Part shown: positions 1 through 12,449 of the stretch, in pieces
Layout: each line of letters opens with the position of its first letter
How positions within the stretch are numbered: the stretch's first letter is position 1
Assembly: GCA_001247695.2 (NCBI GenBank)
Contig: LGRX02035270.1
Span: 42,881 to 106,880 of the forward strand
Direction of reading: 5' to 3'
From: Cymbomonas tetramitiformis
Taxonomy: Eukaryota > Chlorophyta > Pyramimonadophyceae > Pyramimonadales > Pyramimonadaceae
Length of the DNA stretch: 64,000 nucleotides
The notes under the pieces: generated by a model
Seen by the model: only the letters and a program-made list of their open reading frames with translations
Told to the model about the DNA's origin: nothing
Databases searched by the model: none
Translations under genes and position numbers: made by a program

Positions 1-340
1 CTCGGCCATGCCGCCATCAGCCCGTGCAGCTATGAGGCACCTTGCCGGGCTGCGGGGGCTGCGCCTTGGCCATGCAGCCATTAGCCATGCAGCTATGAGG
101 CACCTCACTGAGCTGTGGGGGCTGCGCCTCGGCCATGCCGCCATCAGCCATGCAGCCATGGGGCACTTCGCCGGGCTGCAGGGGCTGCGCCTTTGCCATG
201 CGGCTATGAGGCATGCAGCCATGAGGCACCTCGCCGGGCTGCGGGGGCTGCGCTTCGGCCATGCAGCCATGGGGCGCCTCGCTGGGCTGCGGGGGCTGCG
301 CCTCGGCCGTGCAGCCATGGGTCATTGCGCCGGTCTGCGG
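1..340. repeat. Minisatellite, 48- and 63-bp related units
   Basis: Repeated GGGGCTGCGCCTCGGCCATG-type units separated by GCAGCCATGAGGCACCTCGC-type segments. Read on the minus strand they give repeated AEAQPPQPxEVPHGCM peptides of 16 or 21 residues. The array appears to begin before the window. Several overlapping long frames on both strands come only from the repeat composition. Confidence 0.75.
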
Positions 341-985
341 AGGCTGCGCTGCTGGTGTTGTTGCCGCTGCCGCCGCTGCCGCCGCTGCCGCCGCTGCTGT
401 CGTCGATGCTGCTGTGACTTTGCGTACTGCTAAGGCTGTAGCTAGTATTCGCGGAGCCGGAACAGGTTGTTGCTTCTGATGCTTAGCTCGTTCCGCTTCT
501 CGGATCTGCTGATTACGATCCTGCTGCCATAAGAGCTGAACCTGGAGTTGAAGGTCCTCGCAGCAGCTGCGCTCCATGCATGCGCACTCTACAAGCTCCG
601 CTAGCTCGCAGCTGCCTTGTGCTCGTTTGCTACTACTGTCCGCCTGCGCCGGTACTGCCACGCACATTGCGCGCCCTGCTCGCTCGCAGCCGCTGTCCAC
701 CTGCGTTGGTGCTGCCGCACATAGTGCGCGCCCCGCCCGCTCGCAGCAGCAGTCCGTGTGCGCCGGTACTGCCGCACATAGTGCGTGCTCCGCCCGCTCG
801 CAGCAACTGTCCGCCTGCGCCGGTACTGCCGCACATAGTGCGCGTCCCGCCAGCTCGCAGCCGCTGTCCACCTGCGCTGGTGCTGCCGCACATAGTGCGC
901 GCCCCGCCCGCTCGCAGCAACTGTCCGCCTGCGCCGGCACTGCCGCACATAGTGCGCGCCCCGCCCGCTCGCATCCGCTGTCCAC
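17..985 (-). CDS. Hypothetical repeat-rich ORF, 322 codons
   Basis: This open frame runs from inside the 57-bp minisatellite, through a unique centre (about 410-590), into the proximal minisatellite, and stops at 17-19. The N-terminal part is 19-residue repeats (CERAGRALCAAVPAQADS type). The centre is the only non-repetitive part: a charged, glutamine-rich stretch with LQLQVQLLWQQDRNQQ followed by a basic region, which could form a short coiled coil, then a run of about 13 alanines. The C-terminal part is the AEAQPPQP repeats. No family is recognised. Because 57-, 48- and 63-bp units are all multiples of three, the frame may be open by chance; the unique centre is the only reason to consider a real exon. 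Confidence 0.25.
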   Translation of the reverse strand: MDSGCERAGRALCAAVPAQADSCCERAGRALCAAAPAQVDSGCELAGRALCAAVPAQADSCCERAEHALCAAVPAHTDCCCERAGRALCAAAPTQVDSGCERAGRAMCVAVPAQADSSSKRAQGSCELAELVECACMERSCCEDLQLQVQLLWQQDRNQQIREAERAKHQKQQPVPAPRILATALAVRKVTAASTTAAAAAAAAAAAATTPAAQPPQTGAMTHGCTAEAQPPQPSEAPHGCMAEAQPPQPGEVPHGCMPHSRMAKAQPLQPGEVPHGCMADGGMAEAQPPQLSEVPHSCMANGCMAKAQPPQPGKVPHSCTG

Positions 986-1145
986 CTATGTTGGTGCTGC
1001 CGCACATAGTGCGCGCCCCGCCCGCTCGCAGCAACTGTCCGCCTGCGCCAGTACTGCCGCACATAGTGCGCGCCCTGCCCGCTCGCAGCCGCTGTCCACC
1101 TGCGCTGGTGCTGCCGCACATAGTGCGCGCCCGGACAGCTCGCAG
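640..1145. repeat. 57-bp minisatellite with 114-bp higher-order unit
   Basis: CTGTCC recurs at 807, 864, 921 and 978, an exact 57-bp period continuing on both sides for about nine units. Adjacent units alternate between a CAGCAA and a CAGCCG version, giving a 114-bp higher-order repeat. The period of 19 codons keeps several frames open on both strands. Confidence 0.9.
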
Positions 1146-1149
1146 CAAA

Positions 1150-2250
1150 AAACTTATCAGAAAATTATTAGAATTTTAAGAATTATACAGAAACACTTTC
1201 AGCCGAGTAGGGGGGGGTCTGACATACAACGAACAAAAACTCCGTGCATGATGAAGCTCAACATAAAAAAGCTAGTAGAACCTAGCGGGATGAACGCATG
1301 TAAACACGAGAACTCACGCATGGTATCATACGAAAGCAGTCATTGCAAATCACAAACCAAAATTACAGCTCTAAGCTATTTTACACTTGCGTTTCTATAA
1401 ACATCAAATAAACAGCACTACAACCTACACTATCAACCCACTAATATCTCCAAGACACAGCATTCCGATTTCCTGCACGCACAAATTTACGAAGTCGGCG
1501 ACAAGAGAATGGAGAGTATTTACGCTGAAAACTGTGCAGTGTGAAAAAATAACCAAAAGTATCCACATAATCTGCAAAATACAGCACGATAGTTAGTAAT
1601 AGAAATGTTGGGAGTCGAACCCAACCCGACGGGCAAGATGCCCGACGGTCTCCAAGCATTCATCTGTAAGCAGAATGACAAAGGAAAAAGCACTGACGTC
1701 AGCATAATTAACACAGAGAATTTGCAAAATAAATCGGCAGGGTCGCAGGCAGCATCTCGACAGCCCAACCAGTAGTGCACAAAAGAGATCGCCAGATACG
1801 TATTTCCTGAAAAGGCTAGAAAACAGGCATCTGTCAGCAGGCCTCTTCAAGAATATTTCAGCATCAAGAAATACGCTAGAAGAAAGTGGCTTAGGCGCGC
1901 AATCCTGCAATCCTGCGACATGCGAAAAAAACGCCAGATGCTGCAAAACAAGATGCGGAGAAAACAGACGAAGTTAGCGAGCTGGTAGGAGAATATGCAA
2001 CAAAGGAAACGGAAACCTGCACACGCTCACTTAGAAATAGTCAGAGCAAAAAATCAAGCGCAGCAACAGGCAGCACAGGGGTATTTTGAACGCTGGAAAT
2101 AAAGTGAGAAGGCGGCCGAGCTCAAGCGCTATTTGGTGCGTCAAGCTACGAGACTGACTTGTGATTATAATTGTGGGTCAACTGTTGCGCTGTCACGCTA
2201 TCGCGACACGAGGTAGTTGCACCACAGACCACAAGTCCACAACACCACAT
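1150..2250. other. No gene seen
   Basis: More AT-rich than its surroundings. Frames are short and overlap on both strands without a recognisable family. A GTTGGGTTCGACTCCCAAC hairpin near 1603-1621 (minus) resembles a tRNA T-arm, but no cloverleaf can be completed around it. Confidence 0.5.
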
Positions 2251-2261
2251 CCATCAGGACT

Positions 2262-2605
2262 CGAAGTCGGACGGTCCGATCGTTCGGTTGACGATCCGAT
2301 CGGCCGGTCGAAAAATTAGTTTATGGGGGTTGTTGTCTTCAAGGTCGAAGATGGACAAGTTACTTGCGACACACTAGACACTTGCGACAAACTGCAGATC
2401 TTGTCTTCGGGTCGAATCCATTATGCGACGAAATCGTACGGTCCGATCGTTCGGTCGACGATTCGATCGGTCGGTCAAAAATTAGTTGTAGGATTGGAGT
2501 GTATTCAAGATCCTTGCGACAACTTGAAGATGCCCTTCTTCAAGAATCTGTCATCTGACTGTCCGATCGTTCGCTCGACGATTCGATCGAGCGGTCGAAA
2601 AATAG
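2262..2605. repeat. Three dispersed copies of a ~50-bp GATCG-rich repeat
   Basis: A unit made of GGTCCGATCGTTCGGT, a CGACGATTCGATCG core and a GGTCGAAAAATTAG end occurs near 2270, 2440 and 2560, spaced about 170 and 120 bp. The core is rich in CGATCG self-complementary steps. Function unknown. Confidence 0.7.
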
Positions 2606-2889
2606 TCGATGGGGGATGGTGTATCTTCCAAAGGCGTGCGATAACGCTGAAGATCAAAATTTGTTATGTGGAAATTTTTGGGGCAGTTTTGACAGTGTTC
2701 CGATGACGATGTCGTTTCGTCCCCCCACCTTTTTTGTGAAATCGTTCTTTGTCCCTTTAAGGGAACGAAGCCCCGTTTCTGGTTTTTTCCAGAAGATTCC
2801 TTTTTTTGACGTGCGACAGAAACATTTTCTTGCGACAGCGACAGAAATGACCATGCACGCGACAAAAAAGACCGGGTTCCCATACAAGC

Positions 2890-5150
2890 CCTAGACCCTA
2901 GTATTTGCCTACAACATTTTCATAAGGATCGCCGTTTTCGATTACAACATAAGCCGATATTGTCGCTGATACTCAGTATAGATCGATCGGTCACTCCCAC
3001 TGCAAGCAGATCATCCGAGCGTACATGGTCGCCGACGTGCTGCACGACCACCACACAGAGGCCGACCGACTGGCCCAGGCCTACGTACGCATTGGGGTGG
3101 ACACGCTCCACACGCTCCACACGCTCAACACGCGTCACCACCACGTCACTGGAACGCTCGGTCAACCAGTGATCGCATTGATGGGAGGCGTTCCCACGAG
3201 CGGCCCATCCAAGCCGGGACCATGCGCGCGAGAGGTGCAGGAGGTACCTGCCAGAGCGCACTACGTATACGACGACGCTTTGCTGCGCGGGGCCGCATGA
3301 GCGCCTCACCTACATCTCCATGTGCCAGAATGCATCAAGGATCCCTGGCCGCAGGCCCTGGATGACATTCGCCGCATTCGAGTTCCCCCTTACCCTTATA
3401 TACCCCCTCCTGGGCGGAGATCAGAGCCGCTCGTGAAGATTTTTTTCAAATAGCCAGACTTTTAGTTTTGAAAATCTAAATGTATTTCAGCAAAAAAATA
3501 CCGAATTGGGAAGATGTTTTGGAGGTCAGAATAGGGGGTTGTCTTCAGGGAAGTTATCGATGTGTATCGACTGACCACCACATTTCAACTTCAAATGCCA
3601 TATGATGCGGTAGCGACTTCCCGATTCCCGATCATTCAGCCACCCCCTCACAAACCCTTCAAAGTGGGCGTTTTTTCGTGACGCCCGGACTTTAGAACGG
3701 CAGGCATGGAAATGCATGAGTCGGCATTCCCCTGTCAGATCTACCATTGCATAGGAGTCTCTGTATACGGTACCCCCCTCCCCTTGCATGGCAGTCGCAT
3801 ATAGCTAGGGTGCTTGTATTTTTACAGAGTATTCCCGAAATTTGTGTTCCAAATCCTCGAAAAGTGGTGCTGCAATATATTTACACATAACTATCTGGTG
3901 GCTCTGGGCCATTCTGCAGTGTTAGCTTGATTTTGAATACACTTGGCTTATTCTTAACTGGTTTAGCATTGTCTCGATCTCCGCGGGTCCCAACAAGCTA
4001 CAAAATTCAATTCCGTCCATCAATGCACTGAGGAAAAAGGATGGCCAGCCTCACTTATTAAACCGATCATACAGTGGCAGTGCATCGTCGCCAAGCACCT
4101 TCAGATGATTTGGCGACGAGATCATCAACTCTGAAATGGGGTGATGGGATCTTAGGCTACGACTACCTGTGCAAGGTTCCTAAGGCGGTCTAGGCTACCT
4201 GTTACAGGTGGACGTTCAATTCCTGGAATGTAACGGCAAACAATGACGAACGCAAGTGAACTAAGCAACAATGAACTCTAAAGGCAAGTTGCGTGCCTTT
4301 GATGTATGCAATGCAAATCTACCTTCCTATTTGCCTAAGCTGACAACATATCATATATCATTTCCCCTATCATTACATTGAACTACATACTCATATTGCC
4401 ATCCTTAAGAGTTTCCACCGGCAGTTTCAGATCGTTGACTTCAACGCCCGAAGTAACTCCAAGATAAGCCCTCCAGTAGGGCTAAAAACTTATGACTTTC
4501 CACAGCCCTTCCGCCACAAAATGCACAGAACTCCAGTGCGCTTCCTCTCCCTCCTTCATCATCTTCAGCTGAGAATTCACCGCGCTTCTGCGTTGCGTTG
4601 TGGCCCTGTTACTGCCAAACTCGTGCGGCCTCCCAGAGACCGCTTTGCAGCGGAGGATGATTGTAACACTCTGAATGCTATCATGCCAGTCCCTCCGCTC
4701 CTCATGCAAGCTTCGGCAGCGTCGCTGCATGCGCGCGTGTTCCAACATGTGCTAGCCTTCTTGGCTCCACTTGATTACTAATTCATCCAAAACTGTTCGG
4801 ACTCCCCTGCCAGAATTCCCAGCTTCTGCCAGCTTCTCACGGCGTCACCTATGCTTCCCCGGGATGCAACCATCAAAGATGCACATAAACTGCGGCGTTG
4901 CTGCAGCTCACACCTCGATGGTGGCGCGCGGGATGGTTGCCTGCACCAGGGCGCTGTGGGTGTGCGAACCGCCAGGCTCCCCCGCTAGCGTGTGCAGCAG
5001 CTTCGAGCAACGGCCAATCAGCTCACGGCTATCCCCCCTCTCCTCATCCCCTTGGCCATCAGTGCCACTCCTTCCACCCGACATGTGCGGAGTACCATCC
5101 TGATCAACAAGCCACCCTCTCCCAACTGGCCCCCGTCAAGCGTCAACTGT
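2890..5150. other. No gene supported
   Basis: Mixed-composition DNA. A short CACGCTCCA-type tandem repeat lies at about 3108-3140. Short frames exist on both strands, but none has recognisable domains or clear splice support. Confidence 0.45.
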
Positions 5151-5155
5151 GATGC

Positions 5156-5232
5156 GTGATGCAGCCAGCTGGCAGCCGCGTGATGCAGCCAGCTGGCAGC
5201 CGCGTGATGCAGCCAACTGGCAGCCGCGTGAT
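5156..5232. repeat. 24-bp tandem repeat, three units
   Basis: Three near-identical head-to-tail units containing GATGCAGCCAGCTGGCAGCC. The third carries a single A in place of G (AACTGG). Confidence 0.9.
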
Positions 5233-5719
5233 GCACTGTGCCATGGCTTCAGTGAAGTGCTGTGAGCAGCCCGGGTTAAAAAGGCAGGGGAGGCTCCGGG
5301 GCCCTGAGAGCTTTTCCTCGCATGCTCCAGGTCCTCCAATTCACACATTCAATTCATACAATTCCCCCACTGACATGCCCTGCTGCAGAAGGCGATCAGC
5401 GCGGATTCACCTGTGAGGGTCCAGTGGCAGCTTCCGGGGTCTCTTTCCTCAGGCGCGCGGCGTCGAAGGGCGATGCCTCATGCCCCGTGGGCCCGGCCTC
5501 CTCCGCCTCCTCGTGCGCCTCGATCTCACATCGATGAATTCTGCCACAAATGATGCAGCCCAACCCTCCCATCCTCCCATCCTCACGCTACTCTCATTTG
5601 GGCGCCGGCGCCTCTGCCGAACCCTCCAGGAGCAACCCGAGGGACACCCATGCTCGGGATCTTCCACCTCGGAAGGCTGTGCGCAAATAGCTGCCATCTG
5701 GCAGCGCAGCTCAGATCAG

Positions 5720-8700
5720 AGATCAGAAGCCTCACAGCCGCGCTGGAGTGCGAGGGGTGGAGCTGGGGCACAGGTGCTGGAGGGTGTGCTGTACCGGTGG
5801 GTGTGAGGCACGCTCGAAGGGTCCCGGTGCTGGGCGCACTGCGCCTTCGCGTGGTCCAGGGCAGCGAAGGCGCGCTGCATCTCCGCCCTCTCCTCCGCAT
5901 TGAAATCCAGCCCTCCCCCGTTGGCCGAAACGGCCCCCCTTGGCCCAAAGTGCGTCTCGTACACTCCGCGCACCGCTCCTCGCGTCTGCGTTCCCAGGAC
6001 CGCCCTCCAATCAGGCGCTGCCCCGTGTGCCCGTCCTCTATCAGGCACCTCCCATGCACCTGCCCTTGAAACGCGTCATCCCTGGTCAAAGATCTTTGGT
6101 CTCCAGCCCGCAGCACCAGATTCTGGTGTAAAGCGCGGGAGGGCGTACCTCCAGAAGCGTTTGCTCGCGCAGCATGCACTCCTTAGTGTTGGACACCAGC
6201 TTCATGAGATGCTTCCTGCGCGCCCCCATCCTCCGCCGATGTGAACCGCGCACAGTTTGCATCATTCCACATGGAGGCGCACGCGCACGCCACATGGAGG
6301 CGCTCAGGCGCACCACATGGAGGCGCACGCGCACGCCACATGGAGGCGCACGCGCGCGCCACATGGAGGCGCACGCGCACGCCACATGGAGGCGCACGCG
6401 CACGCCACATGGAGGCGCTCACATGCGCCACATGGAGGCGCACGCGCGCGCCACATGGAGGCGCACGCGCACGCCACATGGAGGCGCACGCGCACGCCAC
6501 ATGGAGGCGCTCACATGCGCCACATGGAGGCGCACGCGCGCGCCACAACGAGGCTCCCCGTCTGAGCACACCGCACTTTCATCTCGACTCATCTAAGAAC
6601 CCAGAGGCTGCAACCGGCCTTCTCGGCCAATCATGGGTATTCCTCAATCTTCCGCCATTGGACTCGCCAGCTGTCCTCAAGGTGCTCTGCAAAGGCCAGC
6701 AGGAGACAAGGGTTCGATGTCCCCCAGGGCTCGACTGCACCCTCACCTCCGTCGATTGTTCTCGTCACACTGCGCCTGCAGCTGCATCTGCGCGGTACGC
6801 AGGGTCTCGCAGAGGGGAGTGTCCTCCCACTCCTCCTCAGGCGCGTCTCCCTCCAAATCCACAAGCCCTACCAGCCCGAGCTCCAGCTCCAGTCGCCGCT
6901 GAATCTCCCGCCCATCCTGCTCTCCATCACGGAGATCGCCCAGTAGTGCTTCCTCCAGTATAGCACGTCCCTCTACCTCTGTCGCTTCCGACGCTTCGTC
7001 CACTATCATGTCCATGCCTCCCATCCTCGAATCGATGCCCGAAGCCCCACCAGGGGCCTCCTTCGCCAGCGCCACCCCAGCACACCCGTCCGCCCCCCCA
7101 CTCCTCACTGTCCCTGCCTCCGCCACTCTGTCTCGGCTCTCACTGCTCGTCCCTATTTCCGTGTCTTCCTCCATGGCTGCCTCACATCCCCGTGCACAGC
7201 CTTCTGCCACGCTGCTGCTAGGTGGCGCGAGCGCCACCACCTGGTCAGCAACCCCCTGCCCACTGCTCCCAACGGCTGGGCTCATCACCACCTGGTCAGC
7301 AACCCCCTGCCCACTGCTCCCAACAAATGAGCTCATCTCCACCAGGGAGTCCACCCTTTGCGAGCCGCTGCCCTCCGCTTCGCCGGTGGGGGCCTGCTGC
7401 GCTGCCTTCGTCGGCGAGGGCTCCGCCAGCAGCGCGCCGAGCATATGGTTCAACCCATGTTGCCTGCGGTAGTACAGCAGCTCACACTCATCCATCTCCA
7501 CCGCCGGGCCAAGCACCCCTGCCACTGCGCGCAACCCCTCCAGGCCCCTACCCACTTTAGCCGCAGCTGCTGCTGCCTGGGAGTCACTGAGGTGCATTGC
7601 AGGGCGGCTTGCGGGTCCGAGCTTCCGATTGGTGCATGGTACTTGCCCTCGCTCACCTACCCCACACCTCATCACTGCGTGACGTTTTCTTGTCTGACAT
7701 GGCCCCATACCTCATGCTGCAAGCTTAACATCGTAGAGATAGCAGGAGGCCGGGGGAAGGGGTGGGGAGTGAGGACATACTGATTGGCAGGCTCGGGGGA
7801 GAACTGGCCGCTGGCGACAGGGGCCCCGCAGGACGCTGCTGATTCGCCTTGGCCAACTTACTCCGAGTGCCGCCCTCCTCAGTGCTGCCCCCGGCAGCAA
7901 CCGCTGCGAGCCGAGCCTCCTCGTCCGCCACGTCCTCCATCATCCAGGCAAACATGTAGGGCATACCCTCCTCTGGTAGCTCCAGGTCACCCGCCTTGCT
8001 CTCCTCCTGTGAACCCCTCCCAACCGCAACCGCATCCCCGGCATCCTGCAGCAGTCATGAAGGATCCAAGCGGGTTCGCTCACGATTCTGCACGCCATGC
8101 GCACCACTTTGACATGCGATGCTCAAACCAAACCAAACCCAATCCAATCAGCGGTCAGTGTCGCCTTGCCAAGTCAGGGCGATGCGAGGGGTTGGGCCGA
8201 GGCACACAGCAGGCCCCCCACCTGGAGGGTGGCATAATCCTCTGGTCGCACGTTCGCAAAGTACATGTCCATCTGCTTCCACCAGTTGTTGGAGGGCGTG
8301 GGGCGTATGCTCATCGTCGGCTTCGGCTTCGGCGGCCCTGCCACGCCGCCGCCTTTGGGCGTCTCCGGCCTCCCCTCCAGCTTGTTCTTCCGGTTCTTGT
8401 CCTTGTTCTTGCGAGGTTCAGCCACTGGCGCTGTGGCTGGCACTACCACCGGCGCTGGAGCCACCACGGCGCTCACCGGTGCAGCAGGTGGCGCCGTCAG
8501 AGCTGCGGCTGCCCCTACGCTCTGTGTGCTAGGTGCGGCGGCAACATCTGGCGGCTCGGCCGGGTTTAAGGCCGGGGCTACTGGGGCGGGCTGCACTCGA
8601 GCTGCCGGCAGTGTAGCCGACGCTGGCCCAGTCTCGGAGACCCCTGGCCACGCTCCCACGCCCCCCCCCGACCGCCAGCCTGAGCATGGGGTATAGTACA

Positions 8701-10200
8701 GGCCTCAAGGTGGTTCCACACTTCCCTTTGGTACCACCTTCAAACGCAGAGAATCTTCAGAGGGAGGGCTCAAGACCGCACCTTTGGGCACGGCCGCGTC
8801 CACCGCCATGGGCTCCGGGGTGGCGTCCACCGCCATGGGCTCTGGGGTGGCAGCTCTAGGCTCAGGTGGCGCGCACGATACTCCCGGAGGTGAAGAGCGC
8901 CCTGCGCGCACCCGCCCTTCGCCCCTTGCCCCGTCAGAAGAGCGCCCTGCGCCCACCCGCCCTTCGCCCGGTGCCTGGGCATGGGCGCAGAGAAGGAGGC
9001 AGAGAAGGAGGCAGAGAAGGAGGCTTGGCTCGCTTTCAGCATTCACTGTGCTGTTTAAGAAGGGAGTGAGGGGGGTGCAAGCAGAGAGGGGTGGCATCGT
9101 CGCAGTGAGGCAATGGGAGGGCGAAAAGGTATTGGGAGGGGCGGGAGAAGGTGGAGGAACACAGGGGGAGGGGGGGGTTGCAGGGGGAAGAGGAAAGGAA
9201 GGGGCTAGAAGAGGGAGAGAACAGAGGGGAAGGTGAAGGGGAAGGGGAAGGTGAAGGGGAGGAGGAGAGGGAGGGGGAGCGGGAGGAGGGGGAGAGGGAG
9301 TTGAAGGCAAGGGGGAACAGGGAGTGAACGGGCGGAAGGCAAGAGTACTCTTAAGTACTTGAGTGCAGACAATAGAGGGAGGGGACGGGGAAACGAGGGA
9401 GAAACGGCGGCAAGATGGGAGGCGGAAGGGAGGCAGGGAGGGGGAGGGAAAGGCGGAGGCGGGGCGGAGGCGGAGGCAGGGACGGAGGGGGAGACATGGA
9501 GGGAAAGCGGAAGAGTGCTACGAACATGTCTGTGCAGCGGAGGTGAGACAGGGAGGGGCAGGAAGAGCGATGGTAGGAGCATGCCCCGCGCTGTAGGCAG
9601 ACAAGAAATGGAGAAAGGTGCTAGAAACATGTCCGTGCTGCAGAAAACATTAAAACCACTGGGAGCGGAGCTCGAAGCGTGCCCGTGCTGCAGGGGAGGA
9701 GGGCGGTTGCAGCGCGCATGCCTGGCCCCAGCCCTCGATGCGTCTCCTTCTCTTTGTCTTTCTCCTTCTCTTTGTCTTTCTCCTTCTCTTTGTCTTTCTC
9801 CTTCTCTTTATCTTTTTCCTTCTCTTTATCTTTTTCCTTCTCTTTGTCCTTTTCCTTCTCTTTGTCCTTCTCTTTGCCGACGGCCCCTAATGGAGCTTGT
9901 GGGCCAGGGGGCTGCGTGTGGGGTGCGCGCACCGGTTCCGGCCCTGAAGGCAGTGCCGCTGCCAGGGCGGCAGAGCTCTTTGCCGCAGGCGCTGCAGCGT
10001 GCAGCGCGCTCAGGGGCGGGGTCTTGGCCTGGTCCCCGGCTGTCTCCGGGGCGGCCTCCGTGTGCGCGCGCTTAGCGGGGGGGGGATCTCCTGCCGGCGG
10101 CCTGCCCGGCGCTGCTCCGGGGCCGCCCGGCATCGCAGCTCCGGCCTCGGCGCGGCGCTTCTTCGAGGCTATCTGCGCCAGGCCACGGCCAGCAGTCGGC
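5720..10200 (-). CDS. Possible multi-exon gene of unknown function (outer limits, exons approximate)
   Basis: Several separate minus-strand stretches read like exons of a protein. A basic, nuclear-localisation-like start (KKRRAEAG, near 10,179) follows an acceptor-like GGCGCAG; next comes a lysine/glutamate/aspartate repeat (about 9,750-9,880). A segment ending in NNWWKQMDMYFANVRPEDY (about 8,235-8,330) abuts a GT donor. One with MPYMFAWMMEDVADEEARL (about 7,870-7,964) is followed by GTAAGT. Another has YYRRQHGLNHMLGALLAEP (about 7,430-7,500). Near 6,150-6,225 LMKLVSNTKECMLREQTLL ends at GAG/GTACGC, and an alanine-rich helix (EERAEMQRAFAALDHAK) lies near 5,860-5,915. The low complexity and basic segment suggest a nuclear protein. 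I do not recognise the family, and the exon joins are not established. Confidence 0.3.
6268..6552. repeat. 22-24-bp minisatellite
   Basis: About twelve units of CACATGGAGGCGCACGCGCAC type, with variants carrying CTCACATGCGC. The purine/pyrimidine alternation (GCGCACGCGC) could favour Z-DNA. It interrupts the minus-strand coding-like segments, so it would be intronic if the neighbouring gene is real. Confidence 0.9.
8985..9600. repeat. Purine-strand low-complexity tract (GGGAGG-rich)
   Basis: The plus strand is almost purely G and A for several hundred bases, with dense GGGGAAGG, GGGAGGGG and GGAGGCGG runs. It includes GAGAAGGAGGCA repeats near 8,993-9,025. The pattern is compatible with G-quadruplex or triplex formation. 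Confidence 0.75.
9745..9888. repeat. 18-bp microsatellite coding KEKDKE on the minus strand
   Basis: Repeated CTTCTCTTTGTCTTTCTC units. On the minus strand they stay in one frame and give about 45 residues of alternating K, E and D, flanked by proline/alanine-rich coding-like sequence. This fits an intrinsically disordered charged linker in the putative multi-exon gene. Confidence 0.85.
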
Positions 10201-10359
10201 GTGAGAAACAGCAGCCGGCACGCGCATCGCACAGTTGCACGCAATTCCTTACCACAGCATCCAGAATGGCCACCACAGACCGCGGCTTCACTGAGAAGTA
10301 AGCGCAGCCCTGAGGTGTTGTGGGTGCAACTAGGTAGTCTCCTAGGGCCTGGCACTCTC

Positions 10360-10995
10360 AGAGACGTCCCACATGCAAAAGCCCCACCGCAGCCTGATTG
10401 CTGCAGAGAAAAAGGGGGGCAGTCACTAGCGAGGGTGCGGGCACTGCTGCGCGTGACGTGGCACGCAAAGCATAGGGGGCAGAGGCGCTAGGGCAGCAGA
10501 GAACGGACAGGAACCACCGTGCTGGATATGTGACAGCGGCCGATAGAGCGCGTAAGCCAGGGGCCTGCTCGCCTTTTGGCAACCGTGGCAGTACTAGAAA
10601 CTGGCATCGATGCAGCAAATTAACTATGGATGGTATTCGCTGTCGGAACCCTACCCAGACGAGGGTACTGACGGGGCGCTCTCCTGTCCCTTTCAACATC
10701 AACCCCATGCTGGGGAATTACCGGGACTCCATCCTGCGCTCTCCAAGGACCACCCTGACAAAGGACCCCCACGACAAAGAACCTAAGGTGCTGCGTTCTT
10801 GCGGTGCCCGAGCGCTGATACAACACACGAAGCTGTGTCGAAGACGAAGCGACAGTGACATCCCCTGAGGGCCGCGGCCGAGGGCTTCCCTGCTCGCACA
10901 TCCCTCTGCCGGCTGCAGCCTCCGACAGGTTCCCAGGCTCGGAGTAAATGGCTCACAAGGAAATAATTAATGATGGACGCCGCGGCGCACCTACT
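10360..10995. other. No gene seen
   Basis: GC-rich sequence with short overlapping frames and no recognisable domain. Confidence 0.4.
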
Positions 10996-10999
10996 TCTA

Positions 11000-11990
11000 T
11001 GGGCTCCCCGCTGCGAGCGAGCGACACTGACAAGAAAGCGCTAACAAAGAAAGCACCCCGCCCGAAAGTGTGGACCTGAGTCCTCCCCTACGCAAGGAGA
11101 CCCGGAGGCCCATCCTCAGAGACGTCTCCCTGGCCGTAAGCTCCAGGCAGCGTGACCCATTCTCACAACAAGCTGCAGGGTTCGGACAGCTCCGTCCGTC
11201 CTCAACATAACAGCTGCGAGGTGTAGCCACTGCTCGCATACTTCAGGACGCGTCGCGAGGTGTAGACACTGCCACTCAACACAAAAAACGTGTTGCCGCA
11301 TAGTCTAAACGCTGCCACCCGTCCTCGAAGAAACGCTGCCTCCTGACCTCGACACTAGAATGCACCACGCTTTTTCAAACACTGCCACCGAGCCTCGAAA
11401 ACTGGCTGCGCGGATAGAACATGGCCGCCCAGCCTTGCAGGCCGCAAGGTTCAGGCGTCCGCGCCCGCTCTCAGGAACACTCCGCGAGGTGCGGAACTTC
11501 ACAGCCGTTCCCGAGAACTGGCGGTGAGGTTCAGGCACGGCTGCCCGTCATACGAGAATACGCGCGAGACTCAGGCACCGCTGGTGGTGGATGCAAACAC
11601 CTCGCAAGGTTCCAGAACTCCTGCGTATCCTCGAGCGCACGCCGCAAGGATCCGGCACAGCCACCCGTCCTCGAGCGCACCCCGCGAGGATCAGGCGCCC
11701 AAGCACATCCTAACCAACAGATAGGCAGGTTCAAGCACCAAACACGGGATCGAAAACACCCCTCTAGGATCAGGCACGCAAGCGCGTGCTTGGAACCAAG
11801 GCATGAGGCCCGCAGAACACGCTGCGAGATTTAGGCACGGCCGCCGGTCCTCAAGAGCACCTCGCAAGGTTCAGGCACTCAAGCACTTCCTCGAAATCAA
11901 GTCACTGATCCCTACCGCTACCACCCGCAAGCGAGAGCACGCCGAGAGATTTGGGTACTTCTGCCCATCCTCGAGACCCGAGCAGCATGG
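11000..11990. repeat. Degenerate satellite, period about 47 bp
   Basis: CGCGAGGTTCAGGCAC and GTCCTCGAGCGCACCCCG recur at roughly 45-48-bp spacing through this kilobase, with heavy point divergence and small indels. This looks like an old satellite array. It carries frames on both strands, but none is convincing. Confidence 0.65.
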
Positions 11991-12449
11991 CCTGAGTGCC
12001 GCACCCCCCTCACGCACCTCGGTCTCGAGTATGCTGCCCTCCCCCCCCCAACACAGCTCGTTCTTGAGTGCAGGCGGCGTGCCTTTGGGCACGAAGGAAC
12101 GAGCTGTTGAATACGGACACCTCCTGACACACGGAGTCTGGTCTCGAGTTGGGTCTTCTACCCGACTCGCGCACCCCGTTCTTTGTCAAGCCCCCATGGA
12201 ATCTGCGAGGCAGAGCCCTGCTCTTTACTGCGACAACTTCGGAAGTTGCGAGGGAAAGTTTTGCCATTTGCTGCGCCCTCTCGGAAGTTAGTTAGGGAGC
12301 CGGTGTAGCTGTTGCCTGCCAGCGCGACTGGAGGCTTAAAGTTGGAGTATGCTCATAGCTCTGGCGGTGATGGACGAGGCACCGACCTGCTGGATCACTC
12401 GAGTGGTGCAAATGACTTCACGGCTCGCACCACAGCAGCCGACGATAAG

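Noticed and set aside
580..1400. Long plus- and minus-strand ORFs (up to 274 codons)
   Set aside because: All are alternative readings of the 57-bp minisatellite.
1600..1625. Possible tRNA gene (T-arm-like GGGTTCGACTCCC)
   Set aside because: No acceptor stem, D-arm or anticodon arm can be folded around it.
2920..3309. 129-codon minus-strand ORF with a plus-strand partner
   Set aside because: Two strands open equally across a CACGCTCCA tandem repeat; no family recognised.
5990..6552. Regularly spaced repeats suggesting a CRISPR array
   Set aside because: Units are contiguous without unique spacers and the setting is eukaryotic; it is a minisatellite.
6174..6963. Plus-strand ORFs up to 240 codons
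   Set aside because: Produced by the 22-24-bp repeat; no domain outside it.
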